Shown here: positions 57,660-64,000 of the stretch, in pieces
Numbering within the stretch: the first letter of the stretch is position 1
Layout of the letters: the number at the start of each line of letters is the position of its first letter
NCBI RefSeq assembly: GCF_001513955.1
Contig: NZ_KQ948144.1
Location: 1,423,220-1,487,219, forward strand
From: Streptomyces pseudovenezuelae
Lineage (GTDB): Bacteria > Actinomycetota > Actinomycetes > Streptomycetales > Streptomycetaceae
Direction of reading: 5' to 3'
Length of the DNA stretch: 64,000 nt
Position numbers and translations under genes: made by a program
The notes under the pieces: generated by a model
Seen by the model: only the letters and a program-made list of their open reading frames with translations
What the model was told of the DNA's origin: nothing
Database searches by the model: none

Positions 57660-58229
57660 ATGAATGCCGAAGGGCTGGAGAGTTTCCGGGACTTCGTGGA
57701 CAGCAGGTCGTCCGCTCTGCTGAAGACCGCTGTGCTGCTGTGCGGGGGAGACCAGCACGCCGGTGAGGACCTGCTGCAGAACGCTCTGGTCAGGACGGCC
57801 GGGCGGTGGCAGAAGATCGACGAGCCCGAGGCCTACGTACGGCAGGTCCTCTACCGCCAGCAGGTCAGCCGCTGGCGGCTCAAGTGGCCGCGGCGGGAGG
57901 TCACTGTCGCCGAGCCGCCCGAACCGTCGAACGCCGGCGAACCCGGCCTCGACACCGCCGCCGCGGCCGAACTGCGCCTGGTGATACGCCAGGCCCTGGC
58001 CCGGCTCACCGCACGCCAGCGCACCGTGCTGGTGCTGCGCTACTTCGAGGACCTGCCCGAGGCCGACGTGGCCCGGCTGCTGGGCTGTTCGGTCGGCACC
58101 GTGCGGTCCACCACTCACCGCTCGCTGGCCCGGCTGCGTCAGCTCGCTCCGGAACTCGCCGCCCTCGGGCCCGCGGAGGCGGAGCGGTTCGACGCCCGTG
58201 ACTACTCGCCCGTGGAGGTGCGTCCGTGA
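57660..58229 (+). CDS. SigE-family RNA polymerase sigma factor
   Basis: A 189-residue ECF-type sigma factor of the actinobacterial SigE-like group. Region 2 begins FRDFVDSRSSALLKTAVLLCGGDQHAGEDLLQNALVRTAGRWQKI; region 4 includes LTARQRTVLVLRYFEDLPEADVARLLGCSVGTVRSTTHRSLARLRQL, with the promoter -35 recognition helix. The ATG at 57660 has AAGG 8 nt upstream; a GTG two codons earlier is possible. The stop overlaps the next gene by 4 nt (GTGA), suggesting a sigma/regulator pair. Confidence 0.92.
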   Translation: MNAEGLESFRDFVDSRSSALLKTAVLLCGGDQHAGEDLLQNALVRTAGRWQKIDEPEAYVRQVLYRQQVSRWRLKWPRREVTVAEPPEPSNAGEPGLDTAAAAELRLVIRQALARLTARQRTVLVLRYFEDLPEADVARLLGCSVGTVRSTTHRSLARLRQLAPELAALGPAEAERFDARDYSPVEVRP

Positions 58230-59446
58230 ACGTCGACGACATCGTGCGCGACGCCCTGCGCGAACAGGCCGCCGAACAGCCCCCGGCGGCAGCGGGGTTC
58301 GCCGACCGGGTGCTCGCCGTCCGGCGCCGCCGCCGTACCCGCAGGATCACGGTCGCCGCCGTGGTCGCGGTCGCCGTGGTCGCCGTCGGGGTGGCGGTGC
58401 CGCTGCTGGACTCCGGCAAGGAGGACGTACGGCCCTCGGGCGGCATCGTGACCCCGAAGAAGGTCGAGTCCCGCCCCGACCAGTCGCCGCCGCGGGACAG
58501 GATCTCCGTCGGGGGCACGACCCTGGTCGGGTACTCCGTCCCGGAGCGGGTCGTGAAGAGCGCGGACAGCGCAGTCCTCGAGCGCACCTACCACCTGCTG
58601 AACCCGGGGACCGGCACGTACACCGAGGCCGCCGACTGGTCCTGGGTCGCCGTCGCCCCGGGGGGCAGGACCGCCGCCGTCCTCGAACGGGACCTGCCCG
58701 CCTCCCGGATCGGCCTGCTCGATCTGATCACGGGCAAGGTCCGGCGGTGGATCCCGGTCGACCACGGAGTCGGCGGACTCGCCTTCTCCCGCGACGGCCG
58801 CAAGCTGGTCGCGACGACGTACAGCGAGAACCCCGACCGGCTGGTCAGGACGGAGGGCGACGGCGAGTGGAGCCAGCCGTGGACGTCCAGCCGCACCGGC
58901 TTCTTCCTTCTCGACGTGGCCTCCGGGAGCGGCGACTGGACCGAGGTCAGGCTCGGGGGCGGGGCGGACGACCCCATGGGCGGCACCATGATGAACAGCC
59001 GCCAGGACTTCGCCCTCACCGCCGACGGCCGGTACGTCTGGGAGGGCAGTCCCATGGAGCCCGGTTACGTGTTCCACGACCTCTCGGGCAAGAACGTCCC
59101 GGCGCCGGCGGGCGAGAAGTACCTGGCCTGGTTCGTCGACGCGGGCAGGTCGCCGGACGGCAGGCTCGTCGCCGGTGACTTCGCGGGCAAGAAGTGGAAG
59201 ACCTCCTCCTGGGTCCTCGACGCCATGACCGGTGCGAAGACCGAGGTGCGCGGACAGCAACTGCTCGCCTGGGTGGGCAACACGCAGCTCGTCGCCTGGG
59301 ACATCGCCGAGAACGACAGGAACGAGTTCCATCAGCGGCTCGTCCTGGTCACCCTCGGCAGTGACAAGGAGGTCCCGCTCAGCGGCTTCCGGGAGGGCCA
59401 CGACGGGGACGCCGGGCGCTGGGAGCCGCTGTTCGCCCAGCCCTGA
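58226..59446 (+). CDS. single-pass membrane protein with beta-propeller-like domain, possible anti-sigma partner
   Basis: A 406-residue protein. Residues 1-40 form a short cytosolic segment (NVDDIVRDALREQAAEQPPA ... RRRRRTRR) and ~41-62 one membrane helix. The external part contains TolB/WD40-like strands (GGLAFSRDGRKLVATTY; VAPGGRTAAVLERDLPASRIGLLDLITGKVRRW; ALTADGRYVWEG). No zinc-finger anti-sigma motif is present, so regulation of the upstream sigma factor is inferred from the coupled GTGA overlap and topology. The stop directly abuts that of the convergent dapA-like gene with no gap. Confidence 0.75.
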   Translation: MNVDDIVRDALREQAAEQPPAAAGFADRVLAVRRRRRTRRITVAAVVAVAVVAVGVAVPLLDSGKEDVRPSGGIVTPKKVESRPDQSPPRDRISVGGTTLVGYSVPERVVKSADSAVLERTYHLLNPGTGTYTEAADWSWVAVAPGGRTAAVLERDLPASRIGLLDLITGKVRRWIPVDHGVGGLAFSRDGRKLVATTYSENPDRLVRTEGDGEWSQPWTSSRTGFFLLDVASGSGDWTEVRLGGGADDPMGGTMMNSRQDFALTADGRYVWEGSPMEPGYVFHDLSGKNVPAPAGEKYLAWFVDAGRSPDGRLVAGDFAGKKWKTSSWVLDAMTGAKTEVRGQQLLAWVGNTQLVAWDIAENDRNEFHQRLVLVTLGSDKEVPLSGFREGHDGDAGRWEPLFAQP

Positions 59447-60340
59447 TCAGGCGGCCACGAGGCGTTCGTACTCCGCAAGCAGCCCGTCGGCCGCCTCCCG
59501 GCCGGCGGGACGCAGCGGGGCGCGGACCGGGCCCGCCGGCAGACCGAGCGCGTGCAGGAGGGCCTTGGCGGTGACCGTGCCGGGCAGGCCCGCCGACATC
59601 ATCGCCTCGATCAGCGGCGTGGCCCGCTGTTGGAGGCGGGCGGACACGGGGGTGTCGCCCGCCTCGAACATGTCCAGGATCGCCCGGAGCCGGGCCGGGA
59701 CCACGTTGGCCACCGTGCTGACGTATCCCGCTCCACCGACCGCGTACAGGGCGAGGATGTGCTCGTCGCAGCCCGCGTAATACGCCAACTCCGTGCGGTT
59801 GAGGACCTTCTGGGCGCCGAGGAGGTCGTAGGAGCAGTCCTTGACCGCGACGATCCGGGGGTGCTCGGCGAGCCGGATCATCGTCTCCGGTTCGATGCGG
59901 GTGCCGGTGCGGCCCGGGATGTCGTAGAGCATGACGGGCAGTCCGGAGGCGTCGGCGATCTCGCGGAAGTGGGCCTCCAGCGCGTCCTGCGGCGGCCTGC
60001 TGTAGTACGGGCTGACCACCAGCACCCCGTCCGCGCCCGCCTTCTCGGCGCCGAGGGCCAGTTCCACGGTGTGCCGGGTGTCGAAGGTGCCCACCCCCGC
60101 CACCACCGAGGCCCGCTCGCCCACCGCCTCACGCACGGCCGCCACCAGTGCCGCCTTCTCCGCGTCCGTCGTGGTCGGCGACTCACCCGTCGTGCCGGAC
60201 AGGACGAGCCCGTCGCAGCCCTGCGTCACCAGGTGGTCGGCGAGCGTCTGCGCGCCGTCGAGATCGAGGGCGCCGGCCTCGTCGAAGGGCGTGATCATGG
60301 CGCAGAGGGCGCGGCCGAAGGGCGGGGCGGTGGTCGTCAT
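59447..60340 (-). CDS. dapA: dihydrodipicolinate synthase family protein (DapA-like)
   Basis: A 297-residue TIM-barrel aldolase. Family motifs are GTTGESPTTTDAEK (substrate-binding TTGE), VVSPYYSRPPQDALEAHFREIA, the catalytic Tyr in LPVMLYDIPGRTG and the Schiff-base Lys in IVAVKDCSYD. It would condense pyruvate with aspartate semialdehyde to start lysine/diaminopimelate synthesis, matching dapD nearby, but paralogues acting on other aldehydes are common in Streptomyces. The ATG at 60340 fits similarity. Convergent with the membrane protein gene with zero intergenic bases. Confidence 0.88.
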   Translation of the reverse strand: MTTTAPPFGRALCAMITPFDEAGALDLDGAQTLADHLVTQGCDGLVLSGTTGESPTTTDAEKAALVAAVREAVGERASVVAGVGTFDTRHTVELALGAEKAGADGVLVVSPYYSRPPQDALEAHFREIADASGLPVMLYDIPGRTGTRIEPETMIRLAEHPRIVAVKDCSYDLLGAQKVLNRTELAYYAGCDEHILALYAVGGAGYVSTVANVVPARLRAILDMFEAGDTPVSARLQQRATPLIEAMMSAGLPGTVTAKALLHALGLPAGPVRAPLRPAGREAADGLLAEYERLVAA

Positions 60341-60492
60341 ACGCGTAGTCTCGGCAGACCGACCGTGAAGCTCCACTTAATTCTTCTACGGTGTATCGGT
60401 AAGGGATGCTGCGAAGAGGTCCTATGTCCAAATCGGGCCCGGATGAGTCACCATGGTCAGGACGGTGCACGACCACTGGTCCTGGAGGCGTC

Positions 60493-60621
60493 ATGAAGCT
60501 CGGCAAGGCACTCGCCACCGGAGTCGCGGAAGAGCGGCCGGAGATCCACGAGGAGGAGCTCGAACTCCCCGAGGAGATCAAGGAACTGAAGGCTCCCGAA
60601 GAGGTTCCGGCAGCGCGATGA
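60493..60621 (+). CDS. small acidic hypothetical protein (42 aa)
   Basis: MKLGKALATGVAEERPEI at its start, then an acidic, Glu-rich helix (EEELELPEEIKELKAPEEVP). A GGAGG lies 4 nt before the ATG, and the stop overlaps the next gene's ATG (ATGA). That overlap and the ribosome site argue that it is real. No known family; it may be a regulatory peptide or an assembly partner of the cysteine-rich protein. Confidence 0.6.
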   Translation: MKLGKALATGVAEERPEIHEEELELPEEIKELKAPEEVPAAR

Positions 60622-61313
60622 GGCTGCGGCTTCCGGAGGAACGCCCGACGGAGCCGCCGACCGGATACAAGATCGCCCACCCGGTGCTGTCCCAGGACGG
60701 CACCCGGGCCGGGTTCACCGGTGTGTCGCTCGGCGGCGCGCTGCCGTACGGCGTCCTGGCCGACGCGTCCTGCGTGTACGGCCTGCGGCACCGGGCACCG
60801 AACCGCCGCTGCGACTGCGGCTTCCACTGCGTGCACGACCGCGCGGCGGCCGAGGCGCTGCTGTGCACGGCCGAGCACCGCACGGCCGTCCTCCTCGACG
60901 TCCTGGTCCTTGGCCGCTACCTCCGCTTCGAGCTCGGCTTCCGCTACGCCCGTCAACGGGTGCGGACCGCCACCGTCGGTGCCTGCGCCTGCGGCGCGGT
61001 CGCGGCGGCGCTCGCCGACGCCGGCTGGGGCAGACCCGGCTGGCGGGCCCTGGCCCCCTCCTGCGCGGGCTGCCTGCGCGGACGTACGGCCGTCTCGCTC
61101 GCCGGGTTCGCCCGGCTGGCCGGTGAGGGACTGCGGGTGGTGGCACGGCCGGCCGCCGTGCCCGTGCACGGTGTGCCGGGCCTGCCCGAGGAGCTCGGGG
61201 TGCCCGAACTCGCCGCTGAGGCAGCCCTGTTGCAGGCCCGGCTCGACTGGTTCCAGAGCCAGCTGGCCCGGCTCGGACAGGGCGGCCCGGACGGCGGTCC
61301 GCAAGGGGGGTAG
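60618..61313 (+). CDS. cysteine-rich hypothetical protein (231 aa)
   Basis: A soluble protein with three cysteine clusters that could bind a metal or cluster: C65-D-C67-x3-C71 (RRCDCGFHCVHD), C123-A-C125 (GACACGA) and C149-x2-C152 (PSCAGCLRG). The N-terminus reads TGYKIAHPVLSQDGTRAGFTGVSLGGALPYGVLADASCVYGLRHR. I recognise no family. It is coupled to the small acidic gene and followed 54 nt later by a holin-like gene, so the four genes to 62404 look like one operon of unknown role. Confidence 0.75.
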   Translation: MRLRLPEERPTEPPTGYKIAHPVLSQDGTRAGFTGVSLGGALPYGVLADASCVYGLRHRAPNRRCDCGFHCVHDRAAAEALLCTAEHRTAVLLDVLVLGRYLRFELGFRYARQRVRTATVGACACGAVAAALADAGWGRPGWRALAPSCAGCLRGRTAVSLAGFARLAGEGLRVVARPAAVPVHGVPGLPEELGVPELAAEAALLQARLDWFQSQLARLGQGGPDGGPQGG

Positions 61314-61367
61314 CCGTGGGCCGGGCCGGGTACCCGGGTGTTCCGACCCGAGAGGAGGCGGAACACC

Positions 61368-61787
61368 GTGACCGGAACCACGACCCCCAGGCCGGTGCAC
61401 GACGAACATCACTCGGTGGGCGAACTCGTCGGACAGGCCACCGAACAGGTCTCCCGGCTGGTGCGGCAGGAAGTCGCGCTCGCGAAGGAGGAGCTGGCCG
61501 AGAAGGGCCGGCGGGCCGGGAAGGGTGGCGGGCTGCTCGGTGCCGCCGGCGCCTTCGCCTACGCGGGACTGCTCGCCCTGGCCGGAACGGCCACCGCCGC
61601 GCTCGCCCTGGTGCTGTCGGTGTGGGCCTCGGCGCTGATCGTGACGGCTGTGCTGTTCGTGATCGCGGCGGTACTGGCCGCCGTCGGCCGCGCCCACCTG
61701 CGCCGTGCCACACCCCCGACGCCCGAGGAGGCCCTCGGCAGCGTCAAGGCGGACGTCGAGGAGATCAGGGAGAGGGCGCACCGATGA
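61368..61787 (+). CDS. phage holin family protein (DUF1469-like)
   Basis: A 139-residue protein with an amphipathic N-terminal helix (HSVGELVGQATEQVSRLVRQEVALAKEELAEKGRRAGKGGG) and two membrane helices (about residues 55-80 and 85-107). The family is widely annotated as phage holin superfamily III but in actinobacteria is a chromosomal membrane protein of unknown function. The GTG start has AGAGGAGG upstream. The stop overlaps the DUF3618 gene (ATGA). Pairing with DUF3618 is a common actinobacterial arrangement, likely envelope-related. Confidence 0.85.
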   Translation: MTGTTTPRPVHDEHHSVGELVGQATEQVSRLVRQEVALAKEELAEKGRRAGKGGGLLGAAGAFAYAGLLALAGTATAALALVLSVWASALIVTAVLFVIAAVLAAVGRAHLRRATPPTPEEALGSVKADVEEIRERAHR

Positions 61788-62404
61788 CGGACAGGACGGG
61801 CGGCGAGCCCCCCGTGACGGGGGCCAAGGGCCCCGATGAACTGCGGCGGCAGATCGAGCGCACCCGCAGCGAACTCGGCGACACAGTAGAGGAGTTGGCA
61901 GGAAAGATGGACGTCAAGGGCCGAGCGAGGGCCCGTGCGGCAGATCTCAGGGACAAGGCGGGCGCGATGACCGTGCAGCTGCGCAGCAGCGCGGCGCAGG
62001 CCGGCCACACGGTGCACGACAAGGCCACCCAGGCCGGTCACACCGTGCAGGACAAGGCCACCCAGGCCGGCCACAAGGTCCAGGACCGGGCGGCGAAGAC
62101 CGGTCACCGGGTCCAGGACCGGACGCAGCGGGCGGGCGAGATCACCCAGGCCGGCCACAAGGTCCAGGACCGGGCGGCGAAGACCGGTCACCGGGTCCAG
62201 GACCGGACGCAGCGGGCGGGCGAGATCACCCAGAGCAAGGCCTCCCGGACGAGTGCCGAGCTGGAGCGCAGGGCCCAGCACGGCGTGCCCCGGCTGGTCC
62301 GGCCCCTGGTCATGGCGGCGATACGGCACCCCCGGCCGACGCTGATCGTCGGCGCGGCCCTGGCCACGGTCGTCGTCGTGTCGTGGCGGTACCCGAAGAA
62401 GTAG
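61784..62404 (+). CDS. DUF3618 domain protein with 11-residue repeats
   Basis: A 206-residue protein. The N-terminal DUF3618 segment is ELRRQIERTRSELGDTVEELAGKMDVKGRARARAADLRDKA (about residues 19-59). The middle is a series of 11-residue amphipathic repeats like QAGHTVQDKAT, including an exact 28-residue/84-bp tandem duplication (residues 94-121 and 122-149). One membrane helix lies near the C-terminus (PTLIVGAALATVVVVSW). The repeats resemble LEA/apolipoprotein-type surface helices that lie on membranes. Coupled to the holin-like gene. Confidence 0.85.
   Translation: MTDRTGGEPPVTGAKGPDELRRQIERTRSELGDTVEELAGKMDVKGRARARAADLRDKAGAMTVQLRSSAAQAGHTVHDKATQAGHTVQDKATQAGHKVQDRAAKTGHRVQDRTQRAGEITQAGHKVQDRAAKTGHRVQDRTQRAGEITQSKASRTSAELERRAQHGVPRLVRPLVMAAIRHPRPTLIVGAALATVVVVSWRYPKK
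62063..62230 (+). repeat. exact 84-bp tandem duplication in the DUF3618 gene
   Basis: Positions 62063-62146 and 62147-62230 are identical, in frame, and add 28 residues. No base differs between the copies, implying a recent or constantly homogenised duplication. Confidence 0.97.
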
Positions 62405-62424
62405 GCCGCGACCGGCGGAACACC

Positions 62425-62467
62425 GGACGTGGGCGGCACCCGGAGACACGGGGTGCCGCCCACGTCC
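62425..62467 (+). terminator. terminator after the DUF3618 gene
   Basis: Perfect 16-bp arms (62425-62440 with 62452-62467) and an 11-nt loop, 20 nt after the stop codon. Confidence 0.85.
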
Positions 62468-62860
62468 GTGCGTGCGTGCGGTGCGGCGGCGGGAGGTCTG
62501 GAGGTGAGGAGCGGCGCCTGGGGCGCGGGGGTGGGCCGATGTCGGTGCCTGTGGTGTGGCGGCTGGAGGCGAAGGCGGCGCCCACGTCCGCGCGTGCGTT
62601 GCGGCATCTGGAGGGGCGGGCGAGGGGCATAGCCGTCCGCGCGTGCGGTGCGGCGCCTGGGGCGCGCGTGGGGTGGGGCCGACGTGGGTGCGTGTGGGGG
62701 CGGGATCCGGGGACGCGGGGTGCCGTCCACGTCCGTGAGTGCGGTGCGGCGGCTGGAGGTGAGCAGCGGCGCCCGCGCCGGTGGTGTGGTGCGGCATCCA
62801 GGGATGCGGGGATGACGTCCGTGCGTATGGTCCGGTGCTGTTCGGCCGTGGTCACTTTCC
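62462..62860. repeat. degenerate GC-rich tandem repeats in a 447-bp gap
   Basis: No gene is supported between 62405 and 62851. A motif close to ACGTCCGYGCGTGCGGTGCG followed by GCNNCTGGRGG recurs near 62462, 62581, 62632, 62729 and 62817, spaced 50-120 bp with varying length. The first copy starts in the terminator's right arm. Reading frames through it on either strand are low-complexity products of the repeat. Confidence 0.65.
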
Positions 62861-63829
62861 GCGGGATGCCCGCAGCCTCGCCGGCCACTTCCGGGTGTCC
62901 CGGGGTTCCACGTACGGCTCCTCCGCCGGCTCGGCCGTCCCGGAGACGATCGCCCGCTCGCGGGCCAGCTCCGCGTCGAACTCCAGGCCCAGCAGGATCG
63001 CCAGGTTCGTCAGCCAGAGCCACACCAGGAAGACGACGGCACCGGCGAGAGTTCCGTACGTCTTGTTGTGCGAACCGAAGTTGGCGGCGAAGAGGGCGAA
63101 ACCCGCGGAGGCGGCGAGCCAGACCAGGGTGGCGACGACACTGCCCGGGGAGGTCCAACGGAAGCCGCGGCCACGGACGTTGGGGCGGCCCAGTACAGCA
63201 GCCCGATCATCACGATGACCAGGAGCAGCAGCACCGGCACTTGGCGATGCCCCAGATCGCGATCGCCGCGTCACCGAACCCCACCGCCCGGCCCGCCCTC
63301 CCCCAGTCTCAACTTCGTTCGACCGGGGGGACCCCCATGGCCAGCGGGCCGGTGAACACCACGATCAGCGCGCTCACCGCCGGCATCAGCATCAGGGTCA
63401 CGGTCAGCGCCGGCCGCAGCGGCGTCAGCTTCCACACCGGACGCCCCTCGGGAAGGTCGTACACCGCGTTGGACCGGAGGCGGACCACAGCGCGGCCAGC
63501 AGGCCGACGACCGCCAGGACGCTGCCCGTGCCGCCGCTGTCGCCGAGCTGGACCACGGCCTCCCGCAGGACGTCCCGGGCCGGACCCGGCGCCAGGTGCC
63601 CGATGTTGTCCAGGATCTTGTCCGTGGCGCGCTGCCCCACCACACCCAGCAGCGAGACCATCACCAGCAGGGCGGGAAACGGCGAGAGGACGCCGTAGTA
63701 CGTCAACGCCGCCGCCCGGTCGACGAGTTCGTCGTCCAACAGCTCCTTCGCGGTGCGCCGCAGCACCGCGCGCCAGGAACGCGCGGGTAACTTCAGGGGG
63801 CTGCTGGGCTGGCGTCGGCCTGCTTGTCC
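62852..63829 (-). pseudogene. YihY/virulence factor BrkB family membrane protein, disrupted
   Basis: Recognisable blocks in family order but different frames: LPARSWRAVLRRTAKELLDDELVDRAAALTYYGVLSPFPALLVMVSLLGVVG (about 63640-63795), NAVYDLPEGRPVWKLTPLR then LMLMPAVSALIVVFTGPLA (63340-63470), VLLLLVIVMIGLLYWAAP (about 63190-63240) and GFRWTSPGSVVATLVWLAASAGFALFAANFGSHNKTYGTLAG ... LEFDAELARERA (62960-63175). Breaks: a frameshift near 63797, a deletion near 63476, a repeat insertion at 63296-63338 and one-base losses near 63240 and 63186. It was a six-helix membrane protein. Decay is likelier than sequencing error given the insertion. Confidence 0.85.
63296..63338. repeat. REP-like palindromic element inside the brkB-like pseudogene
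   Basis: CCCCC (63300-63304) and a run of six G (63325-63330) flank GTC/GAC and AAC-TTC-GTT pairs, forming an imperfect hairpin. Very similar palindromes, with a CCCCCAG left end and a GGGGGACCCCCA right end, occur widely in Streptomyces intergenic DNA as I remember it. Here it interrupts the conserved reading frame. Confidence 0.6.
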
Positions 63830-63946
63830 ATGTCCTGGCGGGTCTCCCGAAACCCCCTCCCGAACCGCCGACTTGACCTGAATCGTGGTTGAGGTCGGAG
63901 GGTGGCCGAAGAACGCATCGATCAGCGATCCGAGGAGGCCGCGCGC

Positions 63947-64000
63947 ATGACCCGCCGTACCGACATCCATCCCGACCTCACCCGGCCCGAGGTGGGCGCG
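63947..64000 (+). CDS. start of an unidentified gene (3' end outside window)
   Basis: ATG 63947 is preceded by GAGGAGG with 8-nt spacing, an ideal ribosome site. The first 18 codons read MTRRTDIHPDLTRPEVGA and are open to the window edge. Too little is visible to name the product. It is divergent from the BrkB-like pseudogene. Confidence 0.55.
   Translation, partial: MTRRTDIHPDLTRPEVGA

Noticed and set aside
61559..62797. 412-codon minus-strand frame with HGRGRHP-type repeats
   Set aside because: A product of the 62.5-62.8 kb repeats and of antisense reading of the holin and DUF3618 genes, with no start signal.

Overview
This is a high-GC actinobacterial chromosome segment, almost certainly Streptomyces. 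The signs are strongly biased GC third codon positions, GTG and TTG starts, many 4-nt stop/start overlaps, and the gene set (whiA, RbpA family, mycothiol-dependent enzymes, sufR-BDCSU, SigE-type sigma factor). The order from uvrA to the suf operon matches what I remember of the S. coelicolor SCO1958-SCO1919 core region, so most of the window is conserved core with small accessory insertions. I see no rRNA, tRNA, CRISPR array or intact insertion sequence.

Layout. 0-4 kb: a truncated FAD oxidoreductase, a DHA2-family exporter, and a leftward pair (mycothiol-dependent isomerase, metallo-hydrolase). 4-19.4 kb: uvrA and uvrC, each preceded by a RecA-independent (RecA-NDp/PafBC-type) promoter motif. 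Between them lie a PfkB sugar kinase with its LacI regulator and a 30-bp palindromic operator, an HTH regulator, a receiver-only protein, a lone solute-binding lipoprotein, a large sensor kinase and a LuxR response regulator. 19.4-25.5 kb: the rapZ-yvcK-whiA overlapping operon and a secreted M14 carboxypeptidase. 25.5-39.3 kb: central carbon metabolism, with gap, pgk, tpiA, secG, an RbpA paralogue and pgi rightward, and tkt-tal-zwf-opcA-pgl as a coupled pentose-phosphate operon leftward. 39.6-45 kb: heme A synthesis (ctaB, ctaA), an amidohydrolase and an ABC-2 exporter.

45.1-45.9 kb is a minisatellite of about 35 units of about 21 bp, partly read as the C-terminus of an AAC(3)-like gene. 46.9-53.5 kb is the suf Fe-S assembly operon. 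It has a CAAC-N6-GTTG SufR operator overlapping the sufR start codon and a DtxR/DmdR-like iron box just upstream. 53.5-56.5 kb is a patch with decay: an AbfB-domain protein, a sulfotransferase relic, an SMR exporter/TetR pair with a palindromic operator, and an ECF sigma relic. 56.5-60.3 kb carries dapD (with a textbook U-tract terminator), a sigma factor with a downstream single-pass membrane protein, and a dapA-like gene. 60.5-62.4 kb is a four-gene coupled operon of unknown function: a 42-aa acidic protein, a cysteine-rich protein, a holin-like protein and a DUF3618 protein with an exact 84-bp duplication. The window ends with degenerate GC-rich repeats, a decayed YihY/BrkB gene containing a REP-like palindrome, and the first codons of a rightward gene.

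Most notable for follow-up: the minisatellite fused to the AAC(3) tail, a structured leader candidate upstream of the RbpA paralogue, the paired uvrA/uvrC promoters, the two regulatory sites in front of sufR, and the cysteine-rich/holin/DUF3618 operon.
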